Below the pieces are notes generated by a model, which was not told the origin of the DNA, did no database searches, and saw only the letters and a list, made by a program, of their open reading frames with translations. From NCBI RefSeq assembly GCF_002796985.1, contig NZ_PEKX01000020.1:101197-165196 (forward strand): 64,000 nucleotides of DNA. The letters run 5' to 3'. Every line of letters starts with the position of its first letter. The first letter of the stretch is position 1. Below, one piece after another: positions 33,054-41,146 of this stretch. This stretch comes from Pseudomonas sp. (GTDB lineage: Bacteria > Pseudomonadota > Gammaproteobacteria > Pseudomonadales > Pseudomonadaceae). Both the position numbers and the translations under genes were made by a program.

Positions 33054-34448
33054 TTATTCGTCGTCGAAGTTGTACATGCCGGGAGCGAGGTTCTCGAAGC
33101 GGCTGTAACGGCCGAGGAAGGCCACGCGTACCGTGCCGATGGGGCCGTTACGCTGCTTGCCGATGATGATCTCGGCGACGCCCTTGAACTCGGTCTCCGG
33201 GTGATACACCTCGTCGCGGTAGACGAACATGATCACGTCGGCGTCCTGCTCGATCGCTCCGGATTCACGCAGGTCGGAGTTCACCGGGCGCTTGTTGGGG
33301 CGTTGTTCCAGCGAGCGGTTGAGCTGGGAGAGTGCCACCACCGGGCAGTTGAACTCCTTCGCCAGCGCCTTGAGCGAGCGGGAAATCTCGGAAATCTCGT
33401 TGGTCCGGTTGTCACCGGAAGAGCCGGGAATCTGCATCAGTTGCAGGTAGTCGACCATGATCAGGCCGACTTCGCCGTGCTCGCGGGCCAGACGGCGGGT
33501 CCGTGCACGCATTTCCGAGGGCGAGATGCCGGCGGTGTCGTCGATGAACAGCTTGCGGTCGCTGAGCAGGTTCACCGCCGAGGTCAGGCGCGGCCAATCC
33601 TCATCATCCAGCTTGCCCGAACGCACCTTGGTCTGGTCGATGCGACCCAGCGAGGCGAGCATACGCATCACGATGGAGTCGGAGGGCATCTCCAGCGAGT
33701 ACACCAGGATCGCCTTGTCGCTGCGCATCAGGGCGTTCTCCACCAGGTTCATGGCGAAGGTGGTCTTGCCCATGGACGGACGGCCGGCGACGATCACCAG
33801 ATCCGCCGGTTGCAGGCCGCTGGTCTTCTCGTCGAGGTCGGTGAAGCCGGTGGAGATACCGGTGAAGGCTTCATCACTATTGAACAGGTGGTCGATGCGA
33901 TCGATGGTCTTCACCAGGATCTCACCGATGCCCACCGGACCACCGGTCTTGGGACGCGCTTCGGCGATCTCGAAGATCTTGCGCTCGGCGTCGTCGAGTA
34001 CTTCGTTGGCGCTGCGCCCTTCCGGGTTGAAGGCGCTGTCGGCGATATCGCTGCTGATGCCGATCAGCTGCCGCAGCGTGGAGCGCTCGCGAATGATGTT
34101 CGCGTAGGCCTTGATGTTCGCCACCGAAGGGGTGTTCTTCGCCAGCTCCGCGAGGTAGGCAAGGCCGCCCACCTGGGGCAGTTGGCCCTCACGCTCGAGC
34201 AACTCGGAGAGCGTGACCACGTCGATCGGCTGGTTGCCTTCGGCGAGCTTGTAGACGGCGCGGAAGATCAGGCGATGGTCATGGCGGTAGAAGTCGCCAT
34301 CGGACACGGCGTCGGAGACGCGCTCCCATGCATTGTTGTCGAGCATCAAGCCACCCAGCACGGCCTGTTCAGCTTCGATCGAGTGCGGTGGCACCTTGAG
34401 GGAAGCGGTCTGCAGGTCGTATTGCTCGGGGACGGTGATGTCGTTCAT
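33054..34448 (-). CDS. dnaB: Replicative DNA helicase DnaB
   Basis: 464 residues. The N-terminal DnaB domain covers about 20-125 and the RecA-like motor the rest, with Walker A GRPSMGKTTFA near residue 220, the DYLQLM Walker B and the SQLNRSLEQRPNKRP loop. It unwinds the replication fork with DnaG. No intein is present (intact P-loop and motif spacing). A terminator precedes and follows it, so it is a separate transcription unit downstream of rplI. Confidence 0.97.
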   Translation of the reverse strand: MNDITVPEQYDLQTASLKVPPHSIEAEQAVLGGLMLDNNAWERVSDAVSDGDFYRHDHRLIFRAVYKLAEGNQPIDVVTLSELLEREGQLPQVGGLAYLAELAKNTPSVANIKAYANIIRERSTLRQLIGISSDIADSAFNPEGRSANEVLDDAERKIFEIAEARPKTGGPVGIGEILVKTIDRIDHLFNSDEAFTGISTGFTDLDEKTSGLQPADLVIVAGRPSMGKTTFAMNLVENALMRSDKAILVYSLEMPSDSIVMRMLASLGRIDQTKVRSGKLDDEDWPRLTSAVNLLSDRKLFIDDTAGISPSEMRARTRRLAREHGEVGLIMVDYLQLMQIPGSSGDNRTNEISEISRSLKALAKEFNCPVVALSQLNRSLEQRPNKRPVNSDLRESGAIEQDADVIMFVYRDEVYHPETEFKGVAEIIIGKQRNGPIGTVRVAFLGRYSRFENLAPGMYNFDDE

Positions 34449-34486
34449 GGGCTCTTCGTATTGAGTGAAACGGCGGAAAAAACAAA

Positions 34487-34516
34487 GGGCACGGACCGAG
34501 ATTCGGTGCCGTGCCC
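34487..34516 (-). terminator. Terminator of the rpsF-rpsR-rplI operon
   Basis: A long GC-rich hairpin with arms 34487-34499 and 34503-34516 (one bulged G) is followed on the minus strand by TTTGTTTTTT. It lies between rplI and dnaB. Confidence 0.9.
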
Positions 34517-34575
34517 ATTGTTAGCGGACAGCTTCGCCCAGGCAAGCCGTGCGAAACGTCCTAGCGACGGATCGC

Positions 34576-35022
34576 TTACTCGGCGACTACAACCACATGC
34601 AGGGTTGCATCAACATCCATGTGCAGTTGCACTTCGATGTTGTATTCGCCTACAGCGCGCAGGGCGCCGTCGGGCAGGCGAACTTCGCTCTTTTCCAGCG
34701 GGTAGCCGGCAGCCGAAACGGCGTCGGCGATGTCGCGGGTGCCGATCGAACCGAACAGCTTGCCTTCGTCGCCAGCGTGCGCGCCGATGGTCACGATCAG
34801 TTCGGCCAGTTGGGCAGCACGAGCTTCAGCAACGGCTTTTTTATCAGCAGCGGCTTTTTCCAGCTCTGCACGGCGCTCTTCGAAAGCAGCGACGTTGGCA
34901 GCGGTGGCAGCGGTGGCTTTGCCCTGCGGCAGCAGGTAGTTACGAGCGTAACCGCCCTTTACGTTCAGCTTATCGCCCAGGTTGCCCAGTTTGGCGATCT
35001 TTTCCAGCAGGATGACTTCCAT
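34576..35022 (-). CDS. rplI: 50S ribosomal protein L9
   Basis: 148 residues, opening MEVILLEKIAKLGNLGD and GGYARNYLLPQGKA, the L9 N-terminal globular domain, then the long helix and C-terminal domain. L9 sits at the L1 stalk base of the 50S subunit. Last gene of the rpsF-rpsR-DUF2232-rplI operon. Confidence 0.98.
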   Translation of the reverse strand: MEVILLEKIAKLGNLGDKLNVKGGYARNYLLPQGKATAATAANVAAFEERRAELEKAAADKKAVAEARAAQLAELIVTIGAHAGDEGKLFGSIGTRDIADAVSAAGYPLEKSEVRLPDGALRAVGEYNIEVQLHMDVDATLHVVVVAE

Positions 35023-35043
35023 TTGAGTCTTACCTCTTAACTT

Positions 35044-35913
35044 TTAACCTTCACCGTTCGCAGCTTTCTGGCGCTTCGCCAGACGACCGCGAAAATCAAA
35101 CAGACTGTCGACGACGGCGACAAGACAGATCACATTGCCCAGTACGAATACCAGCAGGTACAGCGGTGCCAGCCAGAAGCCCGGAAGCTTCTTCAGCGCA
35201 GCCAGGCCGTGCCCCAGTGCGATCCCGGCAAACAGCAGCGGGATCATGCACAGCGGCGCCAGCATGGTGGCTGCGGGACCTGCGAAGGGCAGAGCCACAA
35301 CGCCGACCAGCAGCGCTACAGCCGTGCCCGGCGACAAACGCAGTGCGCGGAACTCGCGGCCAAACCCTTCCGGGTTGAACAGTACTGCTTGCCAATAACG
35401 CGCCAGCATCAGGCACAACAGGCTGATTGTCTGCAGCGAGGCTGCCATCAGGCCGGTGATGGTCGGAACCATCTCCGCCTGCAGGGCGGCCATCTGTTCC
35501 GGCGAAAGCTTGGCTTCGGCCAGAACCTGCGGCAGTGCCTTGCCAAATGCATCGGCAAGACCCTCAATCAACCCGGCCGACACCGTGCTGAGCAGCAGCA
35601 CGAACACCGCACCGAGCACAACGCTCGCCAGCATCACCTGGTTCCAGGACACCTTGCTGCGCAGAACCTGCGCCAGCACGGCACTACCCACCAGAACCAG
35701 ACTCACGCTGGGGTCACCCAGGTACCACCAGGCCAGTGCCGGAAGCAGCGCCCAGGCCAGGATGCCAAAGGCATCGCTGGGACCACGGCGCAACAGCACC
35801 AGACTGCCTGCTGCGGCACCGAGCCAGAACAACGGCTGCAGTACCGCGGCTGCGACGACCACCAGGATCGCCTGCATGCGGCCTCGCATGACAAATTCAG
35901 CCAATGCGCGCAT
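35044..35913 (-). CDS. DUF2232-type integral membrane protein
   Basis: 289 residues with about eight hydrophobic segments and a short charged C-terminus. It fits the DUF2232 family, commonly found between rpsR and rplI in gammaproteobacteria. Function unknown. It lies 21 bases upstream of rplI and 34 bases downstream of rpsR, so it is translated from the ribosomal-protein message. Confidence 0.85.
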   Translation of the reverse strand: MRALAEFVMRGRMQAILVVVAAAVLQPLFWLGAAAGSLVLLRRGPSDAFGILAWALLPALAWWYLGDPSVSLVLVGSAVLAQVLRSKVSWNQVMLASVVLGAVFVLLLSTVSAGLIEGLADAFGKALPQVLAEAKLSPEQMAALQAEMVPTITGLMAASLQTISLLCLMLARYWQAVLFNPEGFGREFRALRLSPGTAVALLVGVVALPFAGPAATMLAPLCMIPLLFAGIALGHGLAALKKLPGFWLAPLYLLVFVLGNVICLVAVVDSLFDFRGRLAKRQKAANGEG

Positions 35914-35947
35914 GCGATCTATCCATCAATTCCAGTCGACTGCCCGA

Positions 35948-36178
35948 TCAACGGCCGTGGCTGTCGGTGTAGGGAAGCAGGGCCAGGTAGCGGGCGCGCT
36001 TGATAGCGGTCGCCAGCTGACGCTGGTACTTGGCCTTGGTGCCGGTGATACGGCTCGGAACGATCTTGCCGGTTTCGGAAACGTAGGCCTTCAGGGTGTT
36101 GAGATCCTTGTAATCGATCTCTTTCACGCCTTCAGCGGTGAAACGGCAGAACTTACGACGACGGAAGAAACGTGCCAT
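35948..36178 (-). CDS. rpsR: 30S ribosomal protein S18
   Basis: 76 residues, opening MARFFRRRKFCRF and containing RITGTKAKYQRQLATAIKRARYLALLP (cut to its core TGTKAKYQRQL). It binds the S6 partner on the 30S platform. Second gene of the operon, 29 bases after rpsF. Confidence 0.98.
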   Translation of the reverse strand: MARFFRRRKFCRFTAEGVKEIDYKDLNTLKAYVSETGKIVPSRITGTKAKYQRQLATAIKRARYLALLPYTDSHGR

Positions 36179-36207
36179 GTGTGTGGCTCCTCAATACTGG
36201 TCCGGGA

Positions 36208-36624
36208 TTACTCGTCAGCGCTGTCGCGGCTATCATCGCCGTCAGCGGACTCGCCCTCGTTCGATTCGGGACGCTCACGGCGCTCACGGCGCTCGTTGCG
36301 GCTCTCTTCGGCCTTCAGCATTTCGGACTGGCCGGTAACGGCTTCGTCGCGACGGATGACCATGTTACGGATCACGGCGTCGTTGTAACGGAAGTTGTCT
36401 TCCATTTCTGCCAGGGCCTTGGCGGTGCACTCGACGTTCATCAGAACGTAGTGAGCCTTGTGCACGTTGTTGATGGCGTAAGCCAGCTGACGACGGCCCC
36501 AGTCTTCCAGACGGTGGACTTTGCCGCCGTCTTCTTCGATGGCCTTGGTGTAACGCTCGACCATGCCACCGACTTGTTCGCTCTGGTCCGGGTGAACCAG
36601 GAACACGATTTCGTAATGACGCAT
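36208..36624 (-). CDS. rpsF: 30S ribosomal protein S6
   Basis: 138 residues, opening MRHYEIVFLVHPDQSEQV and WGRRQLAYAI. The C-terminal tail past about residue 100 is rich in Arg, Glu and Ser, the region modified by RimK-type glutamylation in relatives. First gene of the operon; about 200 bases lie upstream before a REP element. Confidence 0.98.
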   Translation of the reverse strand: MRHYEIVFLVHPDQSEQVGGMVERYTKAIEEDGGKVHRLEDWGRRQLAYAINNVHKAHYVLMNVECTAKALAEMEDNFRYNDAVIRNMVIRRDEAVTGQSEMLKAEESRNERRERRERPESNEGESADGDDSRDSADE

Positions 36625-36813
36625 AAATGCTCCTTACGGATTGCAGCCTGCCGACTAAGCGGTCAGACAAGGAGTGAATGATTTTTTCCTTGCCGTCTGA
36701 AACCAGTACGCGCGAACGCCTGCCCGGACGACAAGGGCCGACATTCTAGAGAAGGGGGGAAGGCGGCGCAAGGCAATTGACGATTATTTGTACAGCTGGA
36801 GCGAGAGCTCCTG

Positions 36814-36885
36814 TTAGGAGCGAGCTTGCTCGCGAACGGGATCGACACCGTGCCGGTCCGGTTCGCGAGCAAGCTCGCTCCTACA
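36814..36885. repeat. REP pair (GCGAGC family)
   Basis: TAGGAGCGAGCTTGCTCGCGAAC and its reverse complement enclose a GC-rich loop between rpsF's upstream region and rlmB. The left arm starts 36816. Confidence 0.85.
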
Positions 36886-36894
36886 AAAGCGTTG

Positions 36895-37647
36895 TCAGGC
36901 GCCAGCCTTGGGCTGGCGTTGGCGGACGATCTCGAACAGGCATACGCCGGTGGCCACCGAGACGTTCAGGCTGCTGACGCTGCCCTGCATCGGCAGCTTG
37001 GCCAGGTAGTCGCAATGCTCGCGCGTCAGGCGGCGCATGCCCTTGCCCTCGGCGCCCATCACCAGCACGGTCGGCCCGGTGAGGTCGAGCTCGTAGAGCA
37101 TCTGGGTCGCCTCACCGGCCGTACCGACGATCCACAAGCCACGCTGCTGGAGCTTCTCCAGGGTGCGCGCGAGATTGGTCACGGCGACCAGCGGGATCAC
37201 CTCGGCGGCGCCGCAGGCGACTTTGCGAACAGTGGCGTTGAGGGTGGCGGACTTGTCCTTCGGCACGATGACCGCCAGCGCGCCCGCCGCATCGGCGGTG
37301 CGCAGGCAGGCGCCGAGGTTGTGCGGGTCGGTCACGCCGTCCAGCGCCAGCAAAAGCGCCGGGCCAGTGGAGCGCTCCAGCAGCTCCTCCAGCATGTTCT
37401 CGCCCCACACCTGGCTCGGGCTGACCTCAGCGACCACGCCCTGGTGCACGCCTTCGGCCCACTCGTCCAGCTCCTTGCGGTCGCGCGTCCCCACAGGAAC
37501 GCGCACCTGACCCGCCAGCTCGACCAGCGCCTGGACGCGTGGATCATGCCGACCTTCGGCCAGCCACAGCTGCTTGACCCGCTTCGGGTGATGGCGCAGC
37601 AGCGCTTCTACGGCATGAACCCCGTAGACCTTTTCCCACTGACTCAT
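36895..37647 (-). CDS. rlmB: 23S rRNA (guanosine-2251-2'-O)-methyltransferase RlmB
   Basis: 250 residues. SPOUT-family motifs are DPHNLGACLRTADA, LVMGAEGKGM and SLNVSVATGV, in the usual order, after an N-terminal L30-like RNA-binding domain. It methylates G2251 in the peptidyl-transferase loop. Its ATG overlaps the rnr stop by four bases. Confidence 0.95.
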   Translation of the reverse strand: MSQWEKVYGVHAVEALLRHHPKRVKQLWLAEGRHDPRVQALVELAGQVRVPVGTRDRKELDEWAEGVHQGVVAEVSPSQVWGENMLEELLERSTGPALLLALDGVTDPHNLGACLRTADAAGALAVIVPKDKSATLNATVRKVACGAAEVIPLVAVTNLARTLEKLQQRGLWIVGTAGEATQMLYELDLTGPTVLVMGAEGKGMRRLTREHCDYLAKLPMQGSVSSLNVSVATGVCLFEIVRQRQPKAGA

Positions 37648-40385
37648 TTCTTCGCCTTACGCTTGCTGCTGGCCGGAGCGCCGCCAGTCGCGCCGACCTT
37701 GGGCGCGGCGGAACCCTTGCGGTGCTTGCTCGACTTGCCGGAGCGGGCTTTCTGTTTCGAGGGATTGCGCGGCTTGCCTGCCGCAGGCGCGCCCTTGCCG
37801 CTGCCAGCTGCCGGTTTGTGGCCGCCGACCTTGGCTTCGTCGAGCAGCGCTTTCTTCACTTCACGACTCTTGCGCACATCGGTATTGCCAAGCATTTCCT
37901 CGGCCTTGGCGAGCATCTCCGGGGCCACCGATGGCAACGCCTGGACCACACCAACCCTGCGCTTGCGCGGCTGCACGGCGACATCAGGAGCAAGGTACGG
38001 ATCGTCCGCAACAGCGCGAGGAGCCCGGGCCGGGGTTTCTTTCGCCGCCGCCCCCTTGAGAGCCTTGCCCTTGGCGACCTTGCCTGACGCCTTGCCTTTG
38101 GCCGGCTCAGCCTTCTCGCCACGCTTCTTGCGGCCGATAGGTGCGCTGAGCACGTTGTCGGACAGCTCGAAGTCGATCTTGCGCTCATCCAAGTCGACGC
38201 GCGCCACGACGACCTCAACGGTATCGCCGAGGCGGAAGCTTCGGCCGGTACGCTCACCACTCAGGCGGTGATGCACGGCATCGAAGTGGTAGTAGTCGCC
38301 AGGCAGCGCGGTGACATGCACCAGGCCTTCGACGTAGATATCACTCAGCTCGACGAAGATGCCGAAGCCGGTTACCGCCGTGATCACACCCGGGAAGGTC
38401 TCGCCCACGCGCTCGCGCATGAACTCGCACTTCAGCCAGTTGGTGACATCGCGGGTCGCTTCATCCGCACGGCGCTCGGTCATCGAGCACTGCTCGCCCA
38501 ACTGCGCCAGGCGCGCCTCGTCGTACGGATAGATGCGCGCCTTGGGCATGCTGGTGGCGCCGACGCGCTGCACATGCTCGGAGGCCGCCTTGGAGCGGAT
38601 CAGGCTGCGAATGGCGCGATGGGTCAGCAGGTCCGGGTAGCGGCGGATCGGCGAGGTGAAGTGGGTGTAGGCCTCGTAGTTCAGGCCGAAGTGGCCGGCA
38701 TTGTCCGGGCTGTACACCGCCTGGCTCAGGGAGCGCAGCATCACGGTCTGGATCAGTTGCAGGTCCGGGCGACCCTGGATGGATTCCAGCAGCTTCTGGT
38801 AGTCCGCCGGCGTCGGGTCGCCTTTACCGCGGTAAAGGGTCAGGCCCAGCTCACCGAGGAACTGGCGCAGGTTGTTCAATTTCTCCTGCGGCGGGCCGTC
38901 GTGGACGCGGTACAGCGCGGGGATGGCGTGCTTCTCGAGGAACTTGGCGGTAGCGACGTTGGCCGCCAGCATGCATTCCTCGATCAGCTTGTGCGCGTCG
39001 TTGCGCTGGGTCGGGCGGATCTCCGAGATCTTGCGGTCCGCGCCGAAGACGATGCGGGTTTCCTGGGTCTCGAAATCGATCGCTCCGCGCACGTGACGCG
39101 CGCCGACCAGCACCTTGTACAGGTCGTAGAGAGTATTGAGGTGCGGCACCACCTTCGGCAGCTGTTCCTTCAGGCGCAGGCCTTCGGGGCTGTCCGGGGT
39201 TTCCAGGTACTGGCTGACCTTGGTGTAGGTCAGGCGCGCATGGGAGTGGATGACCGCCTCATAGAACTGATAGTCGGTCAGCTTACCGGCCTTGGAGAGA
39301 TTCATCTCGCAGACCATGGCCAGGCGATCGACCAGCGGATTGAGGGAGCACAGGCCGTTGGAGAGAATCTCCGGCAGCATCGGGATCACCCGCTCGGGGA
39401 AGTACACCGAGTTGCCGCGCTTGGCTGCCTCTTCATCCAGAGCCGAACCAACCTTCACATAATGAGAGACGTCGGCGATGGCGACGAACAGCTTCCAGCC
39501 GCCACCCTTACGCTTTTCGGCATAGACCGCGTCGTCGAAGTCACGGGCATCCTCGCCATCGATGGTGACGAAAGACAGGGCGCGCAGGTCGACGCGCTTC
39601 TCTTTGTCTTTATCCAGCACCTCGGGCTTGAGCTTGGCCGCTTCCTTCTCCACCGCCTCGGGCCAGGTGTGGGGAATGTCATAGCTGCGCAGGGCGACTT
39701 CGATTTCCATGCCCGGCGCCATGTAGTCGCCGAGCACTTCCACCACCTCGCCCTGGGCCTGGCGATGCACGCTCGGCCAGACGTCGATGCGCACCTGGAC
39801 GAATTGATTGTGCTTGGCCTTGCCGGCCTTGCCCGGCGGGATCAGCACTTCCTGCTGGATCTTCGGGTTGTCGGCGACAACCGTGCCGATGCCGCTCTCG
39901 TCGAAGTAACGGCCGACGATGGTCTCGTGGGCGCGCTCGACCACTTCCACCACCGCTCCTTCACGGCGACCGCGGCGGTCGAAGCCGGACACGCGCGCCA
40001 GGGCACGGTCGCCATCGAACACCAGGCGCATCTGCGTCGGGCTGAGGAACAGGTCGTCGCTACCGTCATCGGGAATCAGGAAGCCGAAGCCGTCGCGGTG
40101 GCCGGCAATGCGACCGAGGATCAGGTCGAGCTTGTCCACCGGCGCGTAGGCGCCACGGCGGGTATAGATGAGCTGGCCGTCGCGCTCCATGGCGCGCAGT
40201 CGGCGGCGCAGCGCTTCTTCCGGCTCTTCGCCGGAGAGGCCGAGCTCTTCCAGCAGTTGGGCTCGCGTCGCGGGGGCGCCGCGCTCGGCGAGATGCGCCA
40301 GGATGAGCTCACGGCTGGGAATAGGGTTGTCGTATTTTTCCGCCTCGCGGGCGGCCTCGGGATCGAGGTTTTGCCAATCGGCCAT
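37644..40385 (-). CDS. rnr: Ribonuclease R
   Basis: 913 residues, longer than E. coli RNase R (813) because of a Lys/Ala/Pro/Gly-rich tail from about residue 750. Domain order: winged helix (about 20-90), cold-shock domains, RNB catalytic core with DGEDARDFDDAVY, S1 domain (FPGVITAVTGFGIFVEL). It degrades structured RNA 3' to 5', including defective mRNA with tmRNA. The gene is followed by rlmB in the same operon. Confidence 0.95.
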   Translation of the reverse strand: MADWQNLDPEAAREAEKYDNPIPSRELILAHLAERGAPATRAQLLEELGLSGEEPEEALRRRLRAMERDGQLIYTRRGAYAPVDKLDLILGRIAGHRDGFGFLIPDDGSDDLFLSPTQMRLVFDGDRALARVSGFDRRGRREGAVVEVVERAHETIVGRYFDESGIGTVVADNPKIQQEVLIPPGKAGKAKHNQFVQVRIDVWPSVHRQAQGEVVEVLGDYMAPGMEIEVALRSYDIPHTWPEAVEKEAAKLKPEVLDKDKEKRVDLRALSFVTIDGEDARDFDDAVYAEKRKGGGWKLFVAIADVSHYVKVGSALDEEAAKRGNSVYFPERVIPMLPEILSNGLCSLNPLVDRLAMVCEMNLSKAGKLTDYQFYEAVIHSHARLTYTKVSQYLETPDSPEGLRLKEQLPKVVPHLNTLYDLYKVLVGARHVRGAIDFETQETRIVFGADRKISEIRPTQRNDAHKLIEECMLAANVATAKFLEKHAIPALYRVHDGPPQEKLNNLRQFLGELGLTLYRGKGDPTPADYQKLLESIQGRPDLQLIQTVMLRSLSQAVYSPDNAGHFGLNYEAYTHFTSPIRRYPDLLTHRAIRSLIRSKAASEHVQRVGATSMPKARIYPYDEARLAQLGEQCSMTERRADEATRDVTNWLKCEFMRERVGETFPGVITAVTGFGIFVELSDIYVEGLVHVTALPGDYYHFDAVHHRLSGERTGRSFRLGDTVEVVVARVDLDERKIDFELSDNVLSAPIGRKKRGEKAEPAKGKASGKVAKGKALKGAAAKETPARAPRAVADDPYLAPDVAVQPRKRRVGVVQALPSVAPEMLAKAEEMLGNTDVRKSREVKKALLDEAKVGGHKPAAGSGKGAPAAGKPRNPSKQKARSGKSSKHRKGSAAPKVGATGGAPASSKRKAKK

Positions 40386-40498
40386 TAAAGTGCGGTCACC
40401 TTATATATAGGGGTATGGTTCGCCATCTGCTTATTGAAGCGCGAAATCCGCCTGCGGGTCAGCTTCGGGCAAGAATAAATTTTTTATCGCATCAGGGG

Positions 40499-40527
40499 TT
40501 TACAAGCTAAAAGGGGCTCCGTATAGT
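40499..40527 (+). promoter_or_regulatory. Sigma-70 promoter of the tRNA-Leu pair
   Basis: TTTACA (40499-40504), 17-base spacer, TATAGT (40522-40527), followed by a GC-rich discriminator (TCGCGCCC). This is a strong, stringently controlled stable-RNA promoter; start near 40534. Confidence 0.85.
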
Positions 40528-40566
40528 TCGCGCCCACAGCGTCAGACAGACGTTGTAACACGGAAA

Positions 40567-40582
40567 CGATGAGCAATCATCG
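40567..40582 (+). repeat. GNRA-tetraloop hairpin before first tRNA-Leu
   Basis: CGATGA-GCAA-TCATCG: a 6-bp perfect stem with GCAA loop, eight bases before the first tRNA. An equivalent with GCGA loop precedes the second tRNA (40788-40803). Confidence 0.7.
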
Positions 40583-40590
40583 ACTCCAGT

Positions 40591-40677
40591 GCCCAGGTGG
40601 CGGAATTGGTAGACGCACTAGGTTCAGGTCCTAGCGGTGGCAACACCGTGGAAGTTCGAGTCTTCTCCTGGGCACCA
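40591..40677 (+). tRNA. tRNA-Leu (anticodon CAG)
   Basis: 87 bases including encoded CCA. The acceptor pairs GCCCAGG with CCTGGGC; the D loop is GGTAGACGCACTAGG-like; anticodon loop TTCAGGT gives CAG, reading CUG; the long variable arm is typical of leucine tRNAs. Identical to the copy at 40824-40910. Confidence 0.97.
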
Positions 40678-40823
40678 CTTATTCAAGGATAAAGTCAGTC
40701 GACGACAGGCTTTATCAGGCGGGTTCGGAACCCTGATAACCGAACAATAGACCGTCAGATGCAACCAAGGGTTGCATCACCGCAAGTCGATGAGCGATCA
40801 TCGCACCCCATGCTGAAAAGCAT
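40678..40823 (+). other. Hairpin-rich spacer between the two tRNA-Leu genes
   Basis: 146 bases holding at least five short inverted repeats: 40688-40716 (GATAAAG/CTTTATC), 40721-40733 (GGGTT/AACCC), 40758-40778 (GATGCAACC/GGTTGCATC), 40788-40803 (CGATGA GCGA TCATCG) and 40809-40824 (CATGCT GAAA AGCATG, running into the tRNA first base). Two have GNRA loops. This is more structure than expected for a processing spacer. It may only guide RNase cleavage or be a separate RNA. Confidence 0.6.
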
Positions 40824-40910
40824 GCCCAGGTGGCGGAATTGGTAGACGCACTAGGTTCAGGTCCTAGCGGTGGCAACACCGTGGAAGTTCGAGTCTTCTC
40901 CTGGGCACCA
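40824..40910 (+). tRNA. tRNA-Leu (anticodon CAG), second identical copy
   Basis: Same 87 bases as the first copy, including CCA. Co-transcribed from the promoter at 40499; a strong terminator follows eight bases later. Confidence 0.97.
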
Positions 40911-40917
40911 TCTTCAA

Positions 40918-40950
40918 ACGAAAAAGCCGAGCACTGCTCGGCTTTTTCGT
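40918..40950 (+). terminator. Terminator of the tRNA-Leu operon
   Basis: ACGAAAAAGCCGAGC (40918-40932) and GCTCGGCTTTTTCGT (40936-40950) are a 15-bp perfect stem with a three-base loop and T-runs, strong in either direction. Confidence 0.95.
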
Positions 40951-41104
40951 TTTTGGCTTTCCGTCATTCAGCCCCACCTCCTCTCAAGCCGCACATAATC
41001 CCAGGCTGATCTGCAGCCCGACTTTCGCCATCAGCCCATCCTCGGCGCGCGCCACCTCATCAGCCCCCCCTCCGGCCTCCCGGAACATTTACCCCAGAAA
41101 CGAC

Positions 41105-41128
41105 AACGGGCCGCATGAGCGGCCCGTT
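41105..41128 (-). terminator. Terminator of the purA transcript
   Basis: AACGGGCCGC (41105-41114), ATGA, GCGGCCCGTT (41119-41128), 19 bases after the purA stop. No clear long T-run (GTCGTTTC follows). Confidence 0.7.
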
Positions 41129-41146
41129 GCAGCGTACAGCTTCGAA

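Noticed and set aside
38268..40388. Long open frame antisense to rnr
   Set aside because: Same shadow effect; it lies wholly within RNase R and has repetitive His/Asp/Gly content.
40678..40823. A third tRNA or a tRNA pseudogene in the spacer
   Set aside because: The hairpins do not fit a cloverleaf and there is no acceptor or T-loop motif.
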